Below, one piece after another: positions 25,513 to 33,600 of a DNA stretch of 58,417 nt. The translations under genes and the position numbers were made by a program. Origin of the DNA: a virus; IMG/VR virus record IMGVR_UViG_3300042430_003191, positions 1 through 58,417 of that record. One strand, 5' to 3'. The notes beneath the pieces are model-generated. The model made no database searches, had not been told where the DNA came from, and saw only the letters and a program-made list of their open reading frames with translations. The stretch's first letter is position 1. Each line of letters starts with the position of its first letter.

Positions 25513-26139
25513 ATGGAAATGAAAAAATATCAATTCACAGCAGACTGGTTTGGATCTACAGACGAGATTAGTAAAATTTTACCAATAGGAACTACTCAAA
25601 AGTTAGAAATTTTAGAAATTGGTTCTTATGAAGGTAGAAGCACAATATGGTTTTTAGAAAATTTATTAAATAATAAAGAGTCATATATAACATGTGTAGA
25701 TCCTTGGCAAGATTACTCACAAGATAAAGAAAGTTTGAATTCTTATAATTCAGAAAATGCTGAATGGAAATTTGAAAAATTAAAAATATTTGATAAGTTT
25801 CTTTATAATGTAGAAATATCGGAACAGAAAGAGAAATTTGAAATAAAAAAAGGACTATCAACAAAAATATTACCAGAGTTAATAAACCAGAATAGACAAT
25901 TTGATGTGATATTTATAGACGGAAATCACGTAGCCCCATCTGTTCTAATGGATACAGTTTTATGCTGGAATCTTCTTAAAAAAGATGGTATACTTATTTT
26001 CGATGACTATTTATGGATGCCACATTTAGATAAAACTTTGACACCAAAGTTAGCAATTGATTCCTTTCTAGAAATATTTGAAGGTTACTATGAACCAATA
26101 TTAGATTCATATAGAAAAGCTATCAAAAAAATAAATTAA
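25513..26139 (+). CDS. Class I SAM-dependent methyltransferase
   Basis: 208 residues from the chosen start. Motif I is LEILEIGSYEGRST, followed by ITCVDPW (acidic end of strand 2), FDVIFIDGNH (strand 4) and GILIFDDYLW. This is the Methyltransf_24/cephalosporin-hydroxylase-like group often found in sugar clusters. An in-frame start at 25474 would overlap the previous gene by 26 bases; I prefer 25513, just after that gene's stop. It probably methylates a sugar of the cluster product. Confidence 0.82.
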   Translation: MEMKKYQFTADWFGSTDEISKILPIGTTQKLEILEIGSYEGRSTIWFLENLLNNKESYITCVDPWQDYSQDKESLNSYNSENAEWKFEKLKIFDKFLYNVEISEQKEKFEIKKGLSTKILPELINQNRQFDVIFIDGNHVAPSVLMDTVLCWNLLKKDGILIFDDYLWMPHLDKTLTPKLAIDSFLEIFEGYYEPILDSYRKAIKKIN

Positions 26140-26143
26140 TAAA

Positions 26144-26773
26144 ATGGCAAACGGAGTATATAAAGTAACAGAAGACTTTGAAAAAGTATTAGCAGACTAC
26201 ACAGGGGCTCCCTATGTTGTAACGGTAGATAATCAGAGTAATGCTCTTTTTCTATCCATGATGTATGAAAATGTAAAGGGTAAAGAATTAACAATTCCAT
26301 CCAGAACATATCCATCAGTACCTTGTGAAATTATTCATGCTGGAGCTAAAGTAAAATTCAAACCAGTTCAGGGAAAAACCATCAAAGGAGCTTATCAATT
26401 AGAAGGATCGAATGTCTGGGATTCTGCTTTAAGATTCACTGCAGATATGTATATTCCAGAATCTCATATGTGTATTTCATTTACAGGTCCATATAAACAC
26501 TTTAAGTTATCAAAAGGAGGAGCAATACTAACAGATAATTACGAAGCTTATCTTTGGTTCAAAAGAGCAAGATACTCAGGTAGACGTGAATGTTCTTATC
26601 ATGATGACCACTTTGATATGTTAGGTTGGAATTTCTATATGATGCCTGAATTAGCGACAAGAGGACTACTTTTGATGGGTCAGTTCTATAATACAGATGG
26701 CACAAAAAAACACAATGAAGACTTAGAACTTCCTTATCCAGATTTATCAAAATTTGAAATATATAAAAAGTGA
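26144..26773 (+). CDS. Shortened DegT/DnrJ/EryC1-like sugar aminotransferase
   Basis: 209 residues, against about 370 for typical members. It keeps an N-terminal YVVTVDNQSNALFLSM (cofactor-cradle region), LTIPSRTYPS and the lysine region CISFTGPYKHFKLSKGGAIL, where K118 aligns with the PLP lysine. The C-terminal small domain is reduced to about 80 residues. The family makes amino-sugars for surface glycans. It may be a minimal enzyme, a partner subunit or a binding-only form. The stop overlaps the GTG start of the next gene. Confidence 0.75.
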   Translation: MANGVYKVTEDFEKVLADYTGAPYVVTVDNQSNALFLSMMYENVKGKELTIPSRTYPSVPCEIIHAGAKVKFKPVQGKTIKGAYQLEGSNVWDSALRFTADMYIPESHMCISFTGPYKHFKLSKGGAILTDNYEAYLWFKRARYSGRRECSYHDDHFDMLGWNFYMMPELATRGLLLMGQFYNTDGTKKHNEDLELPYPDLSKFEIYKK

Positions 26774-27360
26774 AAAAAGCTCTTATAGGATACGGTGGAC
26801 ATGCTAGAGAAGTAATGGCTCAGATGGGTTTAAAAAAAATTGAGTGCTTTGTAGATGATGATTATGTAGATAGTCAAACCCTACCACTCTCAAGATTCAA
26901 TCCAAATGAATATGAAGTGATGATATGTATTTCAGATCCAGATGTTAGAAAAAAAATATCTAAAAAACTTCCAAAGGAAACAAAATATTTCACATTTATC
27001 CATCACACTGCACTAATTTTTGATGAAGTAAAAATTGGAGAAGGAACTTTCATAGGAGCTTACAGCATACTAACAACTAACATAAGTTTGGAAAAACATT
27101 CAATATTAAATAGAGGTTGTCAAATTGGACATGACTCAAATTTAGGAAATTTTTTAACTATGATGCCTGGTTCTGTAATTTCAGGTAATTGTAAAATAGG
27201 AAATAGAGTTTATATAGGAACAAATTCATCAGTAAGAGAAAAAATAAATATTTGTGATGATGTGACTATCGGATTAAACTCTGGTGTAGTAAAAGACATA
27301 AACGAACCAGGTATTTACGGAGGAACTCCTTGTAAATTAATAAAAAATATAAACAACTAA
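26770..27360 (+). CDS. NeuD/PglD-like sugar O- or N-acyltransferase
   Basis: 196 residues. It starts with GTG, overlapping the previous TGA in GTGA. The N-terminal nucleotide-sugar-binding part is KKALIGYGGHAREVM; from about residue 85 there are left-handed beta-helix hexapeptide repeats (VKIGEGTFIGAYSIL, NRGCQIGHDSNLGN, CKIGNRVYIGTNSSV) ending GIYGGTPCKLIK. Such enzymes acetylate amino-sugars made by DegT-like aminotransferases, which fits the gene just upstream. Confidence 0.88.
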   Translation: MKKALIGYGGHAREVMAQMGLKKIECFVDDDYVDSQTLPLSRFNPNEYEVMICISDPDVRKKISKKLPKETKYFTFIHHTALIFDEVKIGEGTFIGAYSILTTNISLEKHSILNRGCQIGHDSNLGNFLTMMPGSVISGNCKIGNRVYIGTNSSVREKINICDDVTIGLNSGVVKDINEPGIYGGTPCKLIKNINN

Positions 27361-27397
27361 GTGTTTTTGTTCTATAAATAAAAAATAATTATTTTTA

Positions 27398-28156
27398 ATG
27401 AATAATGGACATTCCTTCACGTATATCATCGGTTACAGACACAAACCAGACCGACTACAAAATCTTAGAAGAGTATTAGACTGGATTAACGGATTCCAGG
27501 GAGTAGACGTAATCGTAGTTGAACAAGATACTCACTCAAAAATTTCTCATTTAAGCCTTAGATGTAGACATCTTTTCTTAAAATCAGACAAACCTTATAA
27601 CAAATCTTGGAGTTTTAACTATGCAACTAAAATGGCAAAATCAGATATTATTGTTTTTGCAGACTCTGATTTAATTATGCATCCAAATCAATTAATTGAT
27701 GCACTAAAACAAATCGAAACACACGATATGGTTAACCCATACAAATCAGTAGTAGACTTGGAATCAAATGAGGCTAATCTTCAATTAGAACAGATTATAC
27801 AAATCAACCGACCAGGTAGAGGAGAAACTGATCATCAAAAAGTTCCAATTTGTGGTGGAATTTGTATCTTTAGAAGAGAAACAATAAACAAGATTGCCGG
27901 ATGGAATGAAAACTTTATTGGTTGGGGAGCAGAAGACGATTTTGTTTCACTTAAAGTTCAACAATTTTTAAATTGGAAACAAATGGATTATAGATGTTAT
28001 CATCTTTTTCATAATAGAGAACAACCTAATATGAATGAATATCAAAAAAATTTAAATTTACTTCAACAATTGTCAAAATTACCAAAAGAAGAACTTTGGA
28101 AGATTAGTCACAGAGATGTTCCAAAAAATGGATTAAAGAATAAATACGAAATCTAA
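27398..28156 (+). CDS. Galactosyltransferase-like (GT7 C-type) glycosyltransferase
   Basis: 252 residues. A GT-A fold with FTYIIGYRHKPDRL, the metal motif VFADSDLIM and the late GWNENFIGWGAEDDFVSL, which is the GWGxEDD signature of beta-1,4-galactosyltransferase and chondroitin-synthase-type C-terminal domains. It is the last gene of the glycan cluster, followed by a terminator. Confidence 0.85.
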   Translation: MNNGHSFTYIIGYRHKPDRLQNLRRVLDWINGFQGVDVIVVEQDTHSKISHLSLRCRHLFLKSDKPYNKSWSFNYATKMAKSDIIVFADSDLIMHPNQLIDALKQIETHDMVNPYKSVVDLESNEANLQLEQIIQINRPGRGETDHQKVPICGGICIFRRETINKIAGWNENFIGWGAEDDFVSLKVQQFLNWKQMDYRCYHLFHNREQPNMNEYQKNLNLLQQLSKLPKEELWKISHRDVPKNGLKNKYEI

Positions 28157-28165
28157 ACAATAAAT

Positions 28166-28197
28166 AAAAACTTTTCTATAAAAAGAAAAGTTTTTTT
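28166..28197 (+). terminator. Rho-independent terminator ending the glycan cluster
   Basis: AAAACTTTTCT/AGAAAAGTTTT stem followed by a T-run, 10 bases after the last glycosyltransferase. Confidence 0.75.
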
Positions 28198-28202
28198 GTT
28201 TT

Positions 28203-28682
28203 ATGAAAACACCAAGTAAGAAAGATATAATGAAAAAGTGGTCTAATATTTTAGGCTCTATGGGTATGACTGGATCTAAATTAGATAATTTATCACAGTT
28301 AGTCGAAAATCAATCAAATCAAATATTAGAAGAAACTAAAACTGAAGAGTTTTCAAGTTTACTACCAATGGCTATGAAAGTATCATCAAAATTAATGTCC
28401 AATGAAATAATAGGATTCGCATCAAAAGAAGAAATTGATGATGTGAAAAGTAGAATACAATCTGAAAATCGTGATGGTAAAATTGAAGCTATTATTGAAG
28501 GTGGTGAATTTACTGAAAAGAAGTTAGAAGATGATGAAGAATATAAAGAGTTGATGAAAAAAGGAGTAACTCCAATGTCTGCTCCATCAAGTCAACTATT
28601 TTATTTAGATTTCAAGTATGAATCACCAAAAAGCCATAAGAAAACTAGAAGATCCGGGAAAAAACATAAGAAAAATGGGTAA
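28203..28682 (+). CDS. Hypothetical, probably virion-associated protein
   Basis: 159 residues: helical N-terminus, acidic middle, then GVTPMSAPSSQLFYLDFKYE and a very basic tail (SHKKTRRSGKKHKKNG). The basic tail suggests nucleic-acid contact. No family recognised. It overlaps the small sheath-like ORF by 8 bases. Confidence 0.7.
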   Translation: MKTPSKKDIMKKWSNILGSMGMTGSKLDNLSQLVENQSNQILEETKTEEFSSLLPMAMKVSSKLMSNEIIGFASKEEIDDVKSRIQSENRDGKIEAIIEGGEFTEKKLEDDEEYKELMKKGVTPMSAPSSQLFYLDFKYESPKSHKKTRRSGKKHKKNG

Positions 28683-28794
28683 TAAATATGTAAGTCCAGG
28701 TGTTTATATAAGAGATGTTGATTCTTCCATCTACACACCACCAAAAAATTATAGAAGAATAAAAAAAATACTTAGAATTTTTTTAAAAAAATAA
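28675..28794 (+). CDS. 39-residue protein resembling a tail-sheath N-terminus
   Basis: The frame begins MGNKYVSPGVYIRDVDSS and ends in a basic tail RRIKKILRIFLKK. The KYVSPGVYxRxxD text is what T4-like tail sheath proteins commonly show at their N-terminus; the true sheath here has the related KYKRPGIFLEEFDKS at 42534-46544. It overlaps the 28203 gene by 8 bases in a different frame. It could be a mini-protein that joins or caps the sheath strand exchange, or a remnant. Confidence 0.58.
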   Translation: MGNKYVSPGVYIRDVDSSIYTPPKNYRRIKKILRIFLKK

Positions 28795-28845
28795 ACTATT
28801 ATTTTTGAACAAAAAACAAACATTTAGATATATAATATAATAATT

Positions 28846-29262
28846 ATGCTGAAAAAACTTAAACTTTTTTTTCTTTGGAGAAAAACCATTAAAGAATCTA
28901 AATTTGAATTACAACAAAAATTCAATTTAAGAATAGATTCTGCTCAAAGATTATACACTGTGATTAACGTTCCAGAGGAATTAATTGGCGAAGCATATGC
29001 TCTTAAAAAACAAGACATAGATAGAATATCAGAAACATATATTAGAGGGTTTAGCGGAGAATTAACTCAAATGTTAAACGAAAAAGGACTTCAAGAACTT
29101 TTTAGAGTTTATGAAATTAGAAAAGTAGAAAAATATTCATATTTATTGGTAATTGGATTTTCACTTTTTGAAAGTCAAAGATATTATAACACAGTTTATT
29201 ATATTGTAACACCTTTACTTATATTAACTTCTATTATATTTTCATTGATTTTCTTTCTTTAA
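28846..29262 (+). CDS. Hypothetical membrane protein
   Basis: 138 residues with a basic N-terminus (MLKKLKLFFLWRKTIKES), a soluble middle and a C-terminal hydrophobic hairpin from about 101 to 138, ending in IIFSLIFFL. A GATATATAATATAA element lies just upstream. No family recognised. Confidence 0.7.
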   Translation: MLKKLKLFFLWRKTIKESKFELQQKFNLRIDSAQRLYTVINVPEELIGEAYALKKQDIDRISETYIRGFSGELTQMLNEKGLQELFRVYEIRKVEKYSYLLVIGFSLFESQRYYNTVYYIVTPLLILTSIIFSLIFFL

Positions 29263-29307
29263 TTAAACTTTTACAGCATTTTTATTTATAAAATAAAAAA
29301 GATTAAT

Positions 29308-29736
29308 ATGGATAGATTTTATGAGTTGTCACAAGACACAATTGATGATTTTTTTAACGTTTTTAATAAAAAATCATTTCCTATAGCAATTAAATTTCAA
29401 TTTATTGGAGATTCAAAACAAAAGAATTTAATAAAAATTGCTAAAATCGCAGATGATATTTCTTTTATTCTACAAAAAGAATTAAAAGTGAGCATCAACG
29501 AAGATTTGTTAAATACTTATGATGAAGAATCAGCTACGATTTTATTCGAACAAGAAATTGACAAAGTTAACATCAATCTGGATTCAGGAAAAATCAAACT
29601 TGTAAAAACAGACTTAAACACATTCTCTTCTCTTGTAAACAAATATGGCGTAGAAAAGGTAGCAAGAGCTAACAAAGTAGAAGAGTTATATCAGGAGCAA
29701 CAAAAAGACGAAAAAAACGAAGAATTTATTATATGA
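29308..29736 (+). CDS. Conserved-looking phage protein, unknown
   Basis: 142 residues, charged: MDRFYELSQDTIDDFFNVFN, then KQKNLIKIAKIADDISFIL, a central FEQEIDKVNINLDSGKIKL and a Gln/Glu-rich end. No catalytic motif seen. Its stop overlaps the next start in ATGA, so it is coupled to 29733. Confidence 0.7.
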   Translation: MDRFYELSQDTIDDFFNVFNKKSFPIAIKFQFIGDSKQKNLIKIAKIADDISFILQKELKVSINEDLLNTYDEESATILFEQEIDKVNINLDSGKIKLVKTDLNTFSSLVNKYGVEKVARANKVEELYQEQQKDEKNEEFII

Positions 29737-29978
29737 TTATGGAAACAACAAAACTAGGAATGAATTACATCACAGCTTTAAGAAAAAAATACGAAGCTGA
29801 GATGGCAGAAGCAAAAGCAAATTTAGCACTTTATGTAAACAATTTAGTAGCTATCGGAGAACACTCTGACTTAATGGAAGAGCATGATAAGTGGATTGAA
29901 AAATACACTAACTCAAAAGATAAACTAGAAACTTTAAATGAGCTTTTTGGCTCACAAGAAGAAATTATTAAAGGTTAA
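29733..29978 (+). CDS. Small coiled-coil protein
   Basis: 81 residues, almost wholly helical with heptad-like Ala/Leu spacing (AEMAEAKANLALYVNNL). Coupled by ATGA overlap to the gene before it; an in-frame ATG at 29739 is an alternative start. Function unknown; a structural or chaperone role is possible. Confidence 0.68.
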   Translation: MIMETTKLGMNYITALRKKYEAEMAEAKANLALYVNNLVAIGEHSDLMEEHDKWIEKYTNSKDKLETLNELFGSQEEIIKG

Positions 29979-29998
29979 TAAAAAATAAAATAAAAGAA

Positions 29999-30652
29999 AT
30001 GACAAGAAAAATTGAAACTAACGTTGTTAAACCAGAAACTAAATTTGAATATTTAGGAACTGAATACTCACACATCAACAATGAGAATGAAGTATCATTG
30101 GATTCTAAAATTGAGGAAATAAATCAATTTATGAAAAATGAATCAGGTAAAGGAAAAACTCCTCAAGAACAAGACTCACTTTATGCTGAATCTCAAAAAA
30201 TTTGGAAAGAATTCATTGACACTTTAGAAGCAACTAAATACAACTTCTATCTAAATAAAGACCAATGGAAATTTTTAACTGATTTAATTTATTCTAAATT
30301 AGAATATGATGTAAATACTGTGTTTTTTGCAATTGAGTTAAACAAAGTTTTAACGGAAATTAAATCATCAAAATTCACTAATCAGGAAGTTCTACCTTTT
30401 GCTGTGACAGCTACCGAAGTTACTTATATCTATCACTTGATTCAAAATCACAAAGTAAAAGGACTTGGAAAAGATTCTACTTTATTCTCTCAGATACTAA
30501 TGACGATTGGAGCTATTAGTAAAATCTTCAACTACTATGACGCCACTGGTAAGAATTTATCAAAAGATATTCAAGATTGGGTTCTTACTTTCGAGGAAGG
30601 TGTATTTCTTGAAGGAACTGTTCCAGCTCAATTCCCACAACCAACTGAATAA
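29999..30652 (+). CDS. Hypothetical protein, last gene of the 29308-30652 group
   Basis: 217 residues, helical and soluble, with a linker-like start (VKPETKFEYLGTEYSH) and an aromatic core (YNFYLNKDQWKFLTDLIYSK). No family recognised. It ends at a bidirectional terminator facing the 1966-residue gene. Confidence 0.72.
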   Translation: MTRKIETNVVKPETKFEYLGTEYSHINNENEVSLDSKIEEINQFMKNESGKGKTPQEQDSLYAESQKIWKEFIDTLEATKYNFYLNKDQWKFLTDLIYSKLEYDVNTVFFAIELNKVLTEIKSSKFTNQEVLPFAVTATEVTYIYHLIQNHKVKGLGKDSTLFSQILMTIGAISKIFNYYDATGKNLSKDIQDWVLTFEEGVFLEGTVPAQFPQPTE

Positions 30653-30668
30653 TATAATTCAATAAATT

Positions 30669-30695
30669 AAAAACCCTCTCAAAGAGGGTTTTTTT
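30669..30695. terminator. Bidirectional rho-independent terminator
   Basis: AAACCCTCT/AGAGGGTTT stem with flanking A- and T-runs, between convergent stops at 30652 and 30700. Confidence 0.85.
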
Positions 30696-30699
30696 ATGC

Positions 30700-33600
30700 T
30701 TAATAAACAGGTGTTATAGGAACAAATGGTCCTAATTTATCGATAGGTCTATAAGGCTCAGTAATATCTTTAGTTCCTTTTAAATAGTAATTCTTTTTAT
30801 CCGAAAAAACAACCCCATAACCACTATGTGAAGTTACCTCAATAGTAATAAACGGATCTATGTTTGAATCAACCGTAAAGTTAAAAGGTAATAGATTAGT
30901 TCCTTTTCTTTGTTCTGTTATTATCTGAACTGGTTCATAATCAAGTAATCTCCACTCTGTTATTTTTAACCAACTTTGTGGAAAGAATGATGGAGCTGAT
31001 GTAGATTGACCACCTAAACCCGAAAAGACATAAAACTCTCTGTTATACTCAACAACATCGGAAACTTTATATTTAGAACTTGGTTGCCAATATAAAACAT
31101 TTTCATATTTTCTTGGATTGTTTAGTTTATTGTTATCTTTAGTTGATTCATATAGTTTATCATAATAGATAACTTTATCTCCTTCTTCATATGTGACATA
31201 AGGAGCCCATTCTTTATAAGTTTTATAAGTTCTAATTTTCACATCAAAGATATCAGGAGAAACTAATTTATCAGCATATTCATAATAAGGTCTGGGTTTT
31301 CTTAATAACTCACCACTACCATTTACAATTTGATTAGGATTGTAATCAGCTCCTAAATCTTCGATTATGCTATAAAAATCTAAAACACAATTATAAACAG
31401 TAGATCCACTATTAACCGGAGAAAGATAAACTTCATTCATTTTAAAGGTAACCGGTGTCATCTGTTCCTTAATATTAATCACTCTACAATCATAAACATT
31501 ATGTGTTAAGTTCTGAGCCGTTTCGGTATAAGCGTTTCCAGTAATATCTAAAATTTTATGAGTCATCGGTATGATGTTTCTCTTTAACCAGTATTTTAAA
31601 CCCTGTAATTTAATTATAACCTCTTCTAATGAGTAATTTAATATGTAATTACCTTCTTTATCGGTTATAAAATAAGTTAGGTTAAAAGAATTAGTAGCTT
31701 TAAACTTATCACTTGTTAAATACTCACTTGTGATATAATCTTTTTCAGACCATCCTTTTACAGTATTATCAAAAATATCAGGTATCTCAATCTTAAAAAG
31801 TTGTCTACCTCTATTAGTAAATAGAGTTCTACCACTACTTAAAACTCTACCACCAGTGCTAATAGTAAGACTTCTATTTTGTAGACCCTCTACTTGTTCA
31901 TAGTATTCGTTTAACTGTAAATCATTATAACCAAAGTAATTAATAGCATTAATAATTGATTTATAAGCCCCGACATAAGGATAAATGACATCTTTAGTCA
32001 TCAACATCTCTTTTCTTTTCATGTTTAAGTAAGTCCAATCAACTCCACCTTCGTTTATATCATATTCTTTAAATATAAATACTTCATTAGGGCTTATTAA
32101 TTTACCAACATTATTTAATTCGATTTTATATCTTATATCTTCATCCTCAGTTTCACCATAAGTTAAGAATCTACCTATCTCTCTATCTCTAACTCTGAAA
32201 GTCGATTTTAAATAAGTCGTTTTACCAGCTTTCGGATAGTCTACTAGTTTTGTATTCTCAGTAGCTAAAAAGTCAAAATTAGGACTAAAGAAATCCACAA
32301 TCAATTGTTTAGTATAAACTTCTCTAATTTTTACAAAGAGTCCATTATTTTCTGAAATATATTGACCAAACTGATTAGTTGTATCTTTTATATACATAAC
32401 AATATGTTGTCCGATTTTTAAGCCTCTACCAGTAAAATTCTCAGTAGATGTTTCATTTATCATTATTCTACCCCTTTTGTCACCATCCGGATCTAAAGTT
32501 TCGAAAGTTATATTAGTTATAGAAGATGATAAAATATCAAATTCAATTTCTTCTTTTTTGTAAAGTTGAAGAACAGATCTTAAAGCACCTTCTTCTTCGG
32601 ATCTAAAACCTAAGAAAAGTTCTAAAGATGATGCTTCAACCGTTACATCATCAGAATCATCAATATAACTAAGTGTATATTCGATTTTATCAAAAACAGT
32701 TTGTTGATATTCTTCAAAAGAAACTTTATCTAATTCTCTATTAGGCTTTTTGTTAAGATAAATATTTGTTAGTGGTTTAACTCCAGTATAAGCATAATCT
32801 CCAGTTGACTCTAGTTGTTCACCAGAGAAGTCATACATAAAAAACTGTGGTGTTTGGTCAGTCATGAACTTCCAATAATACTTGACAGCAACATCACCTT
32901 CAAAATTTTCTCTCGGTCTTCTAAAGTAATCTCTTGTTTTCAACCACACACTCTCTCTTGGAGTATAATCCGGATCTAAAGTTCCATAATTATTTTCAGC
33001 AATTTGAGAGAATGTGCTAGCAACCTGAGTTATAATTTGATTAATTTCTACCTCAATTTCAACAAATGAGTTATTTGAAGGCTGATAACTCCACATAGAT
33101 TTTCTCTCAGGGTTATAAATAATTCTACCAGCTTGTGCAGAAATGGTAATTTGGTCTTTAATTTGACCAGTTTCTGACGAAATAATTACAATTTTTGTAA
33201 TACCTGGTCCTTGAACACTCATATAAACATCATTATCAAATTGACTCATACCTAAATAACCATATAAAGAAGATGGATATCCTAATGTTGTGAAACTCGT
33301 AGTTCCAAGGTCCAAAACTGTAAAATCACTATTTGAATCCGATATGTTTATTTGTGATGAATAATTATTAAAAATTATATCCACAAACGGTTGAGTAGCG
33401 ATTCCACTAATTTGTTCATAAGCATCATTATCGATTTTCCAAAGACTAGCTGAACCATAAACATAGATAGCTTCATACACAGGGTCATAAAATATACTGT
33501 GTGTCAAACCAGGTATATCATAACTTGTATTCTGAATTGTTTGATTCGGATTGGCCAAAAAGTTCTGAACAACACCACCATTGATTCTAATAACCTCATT

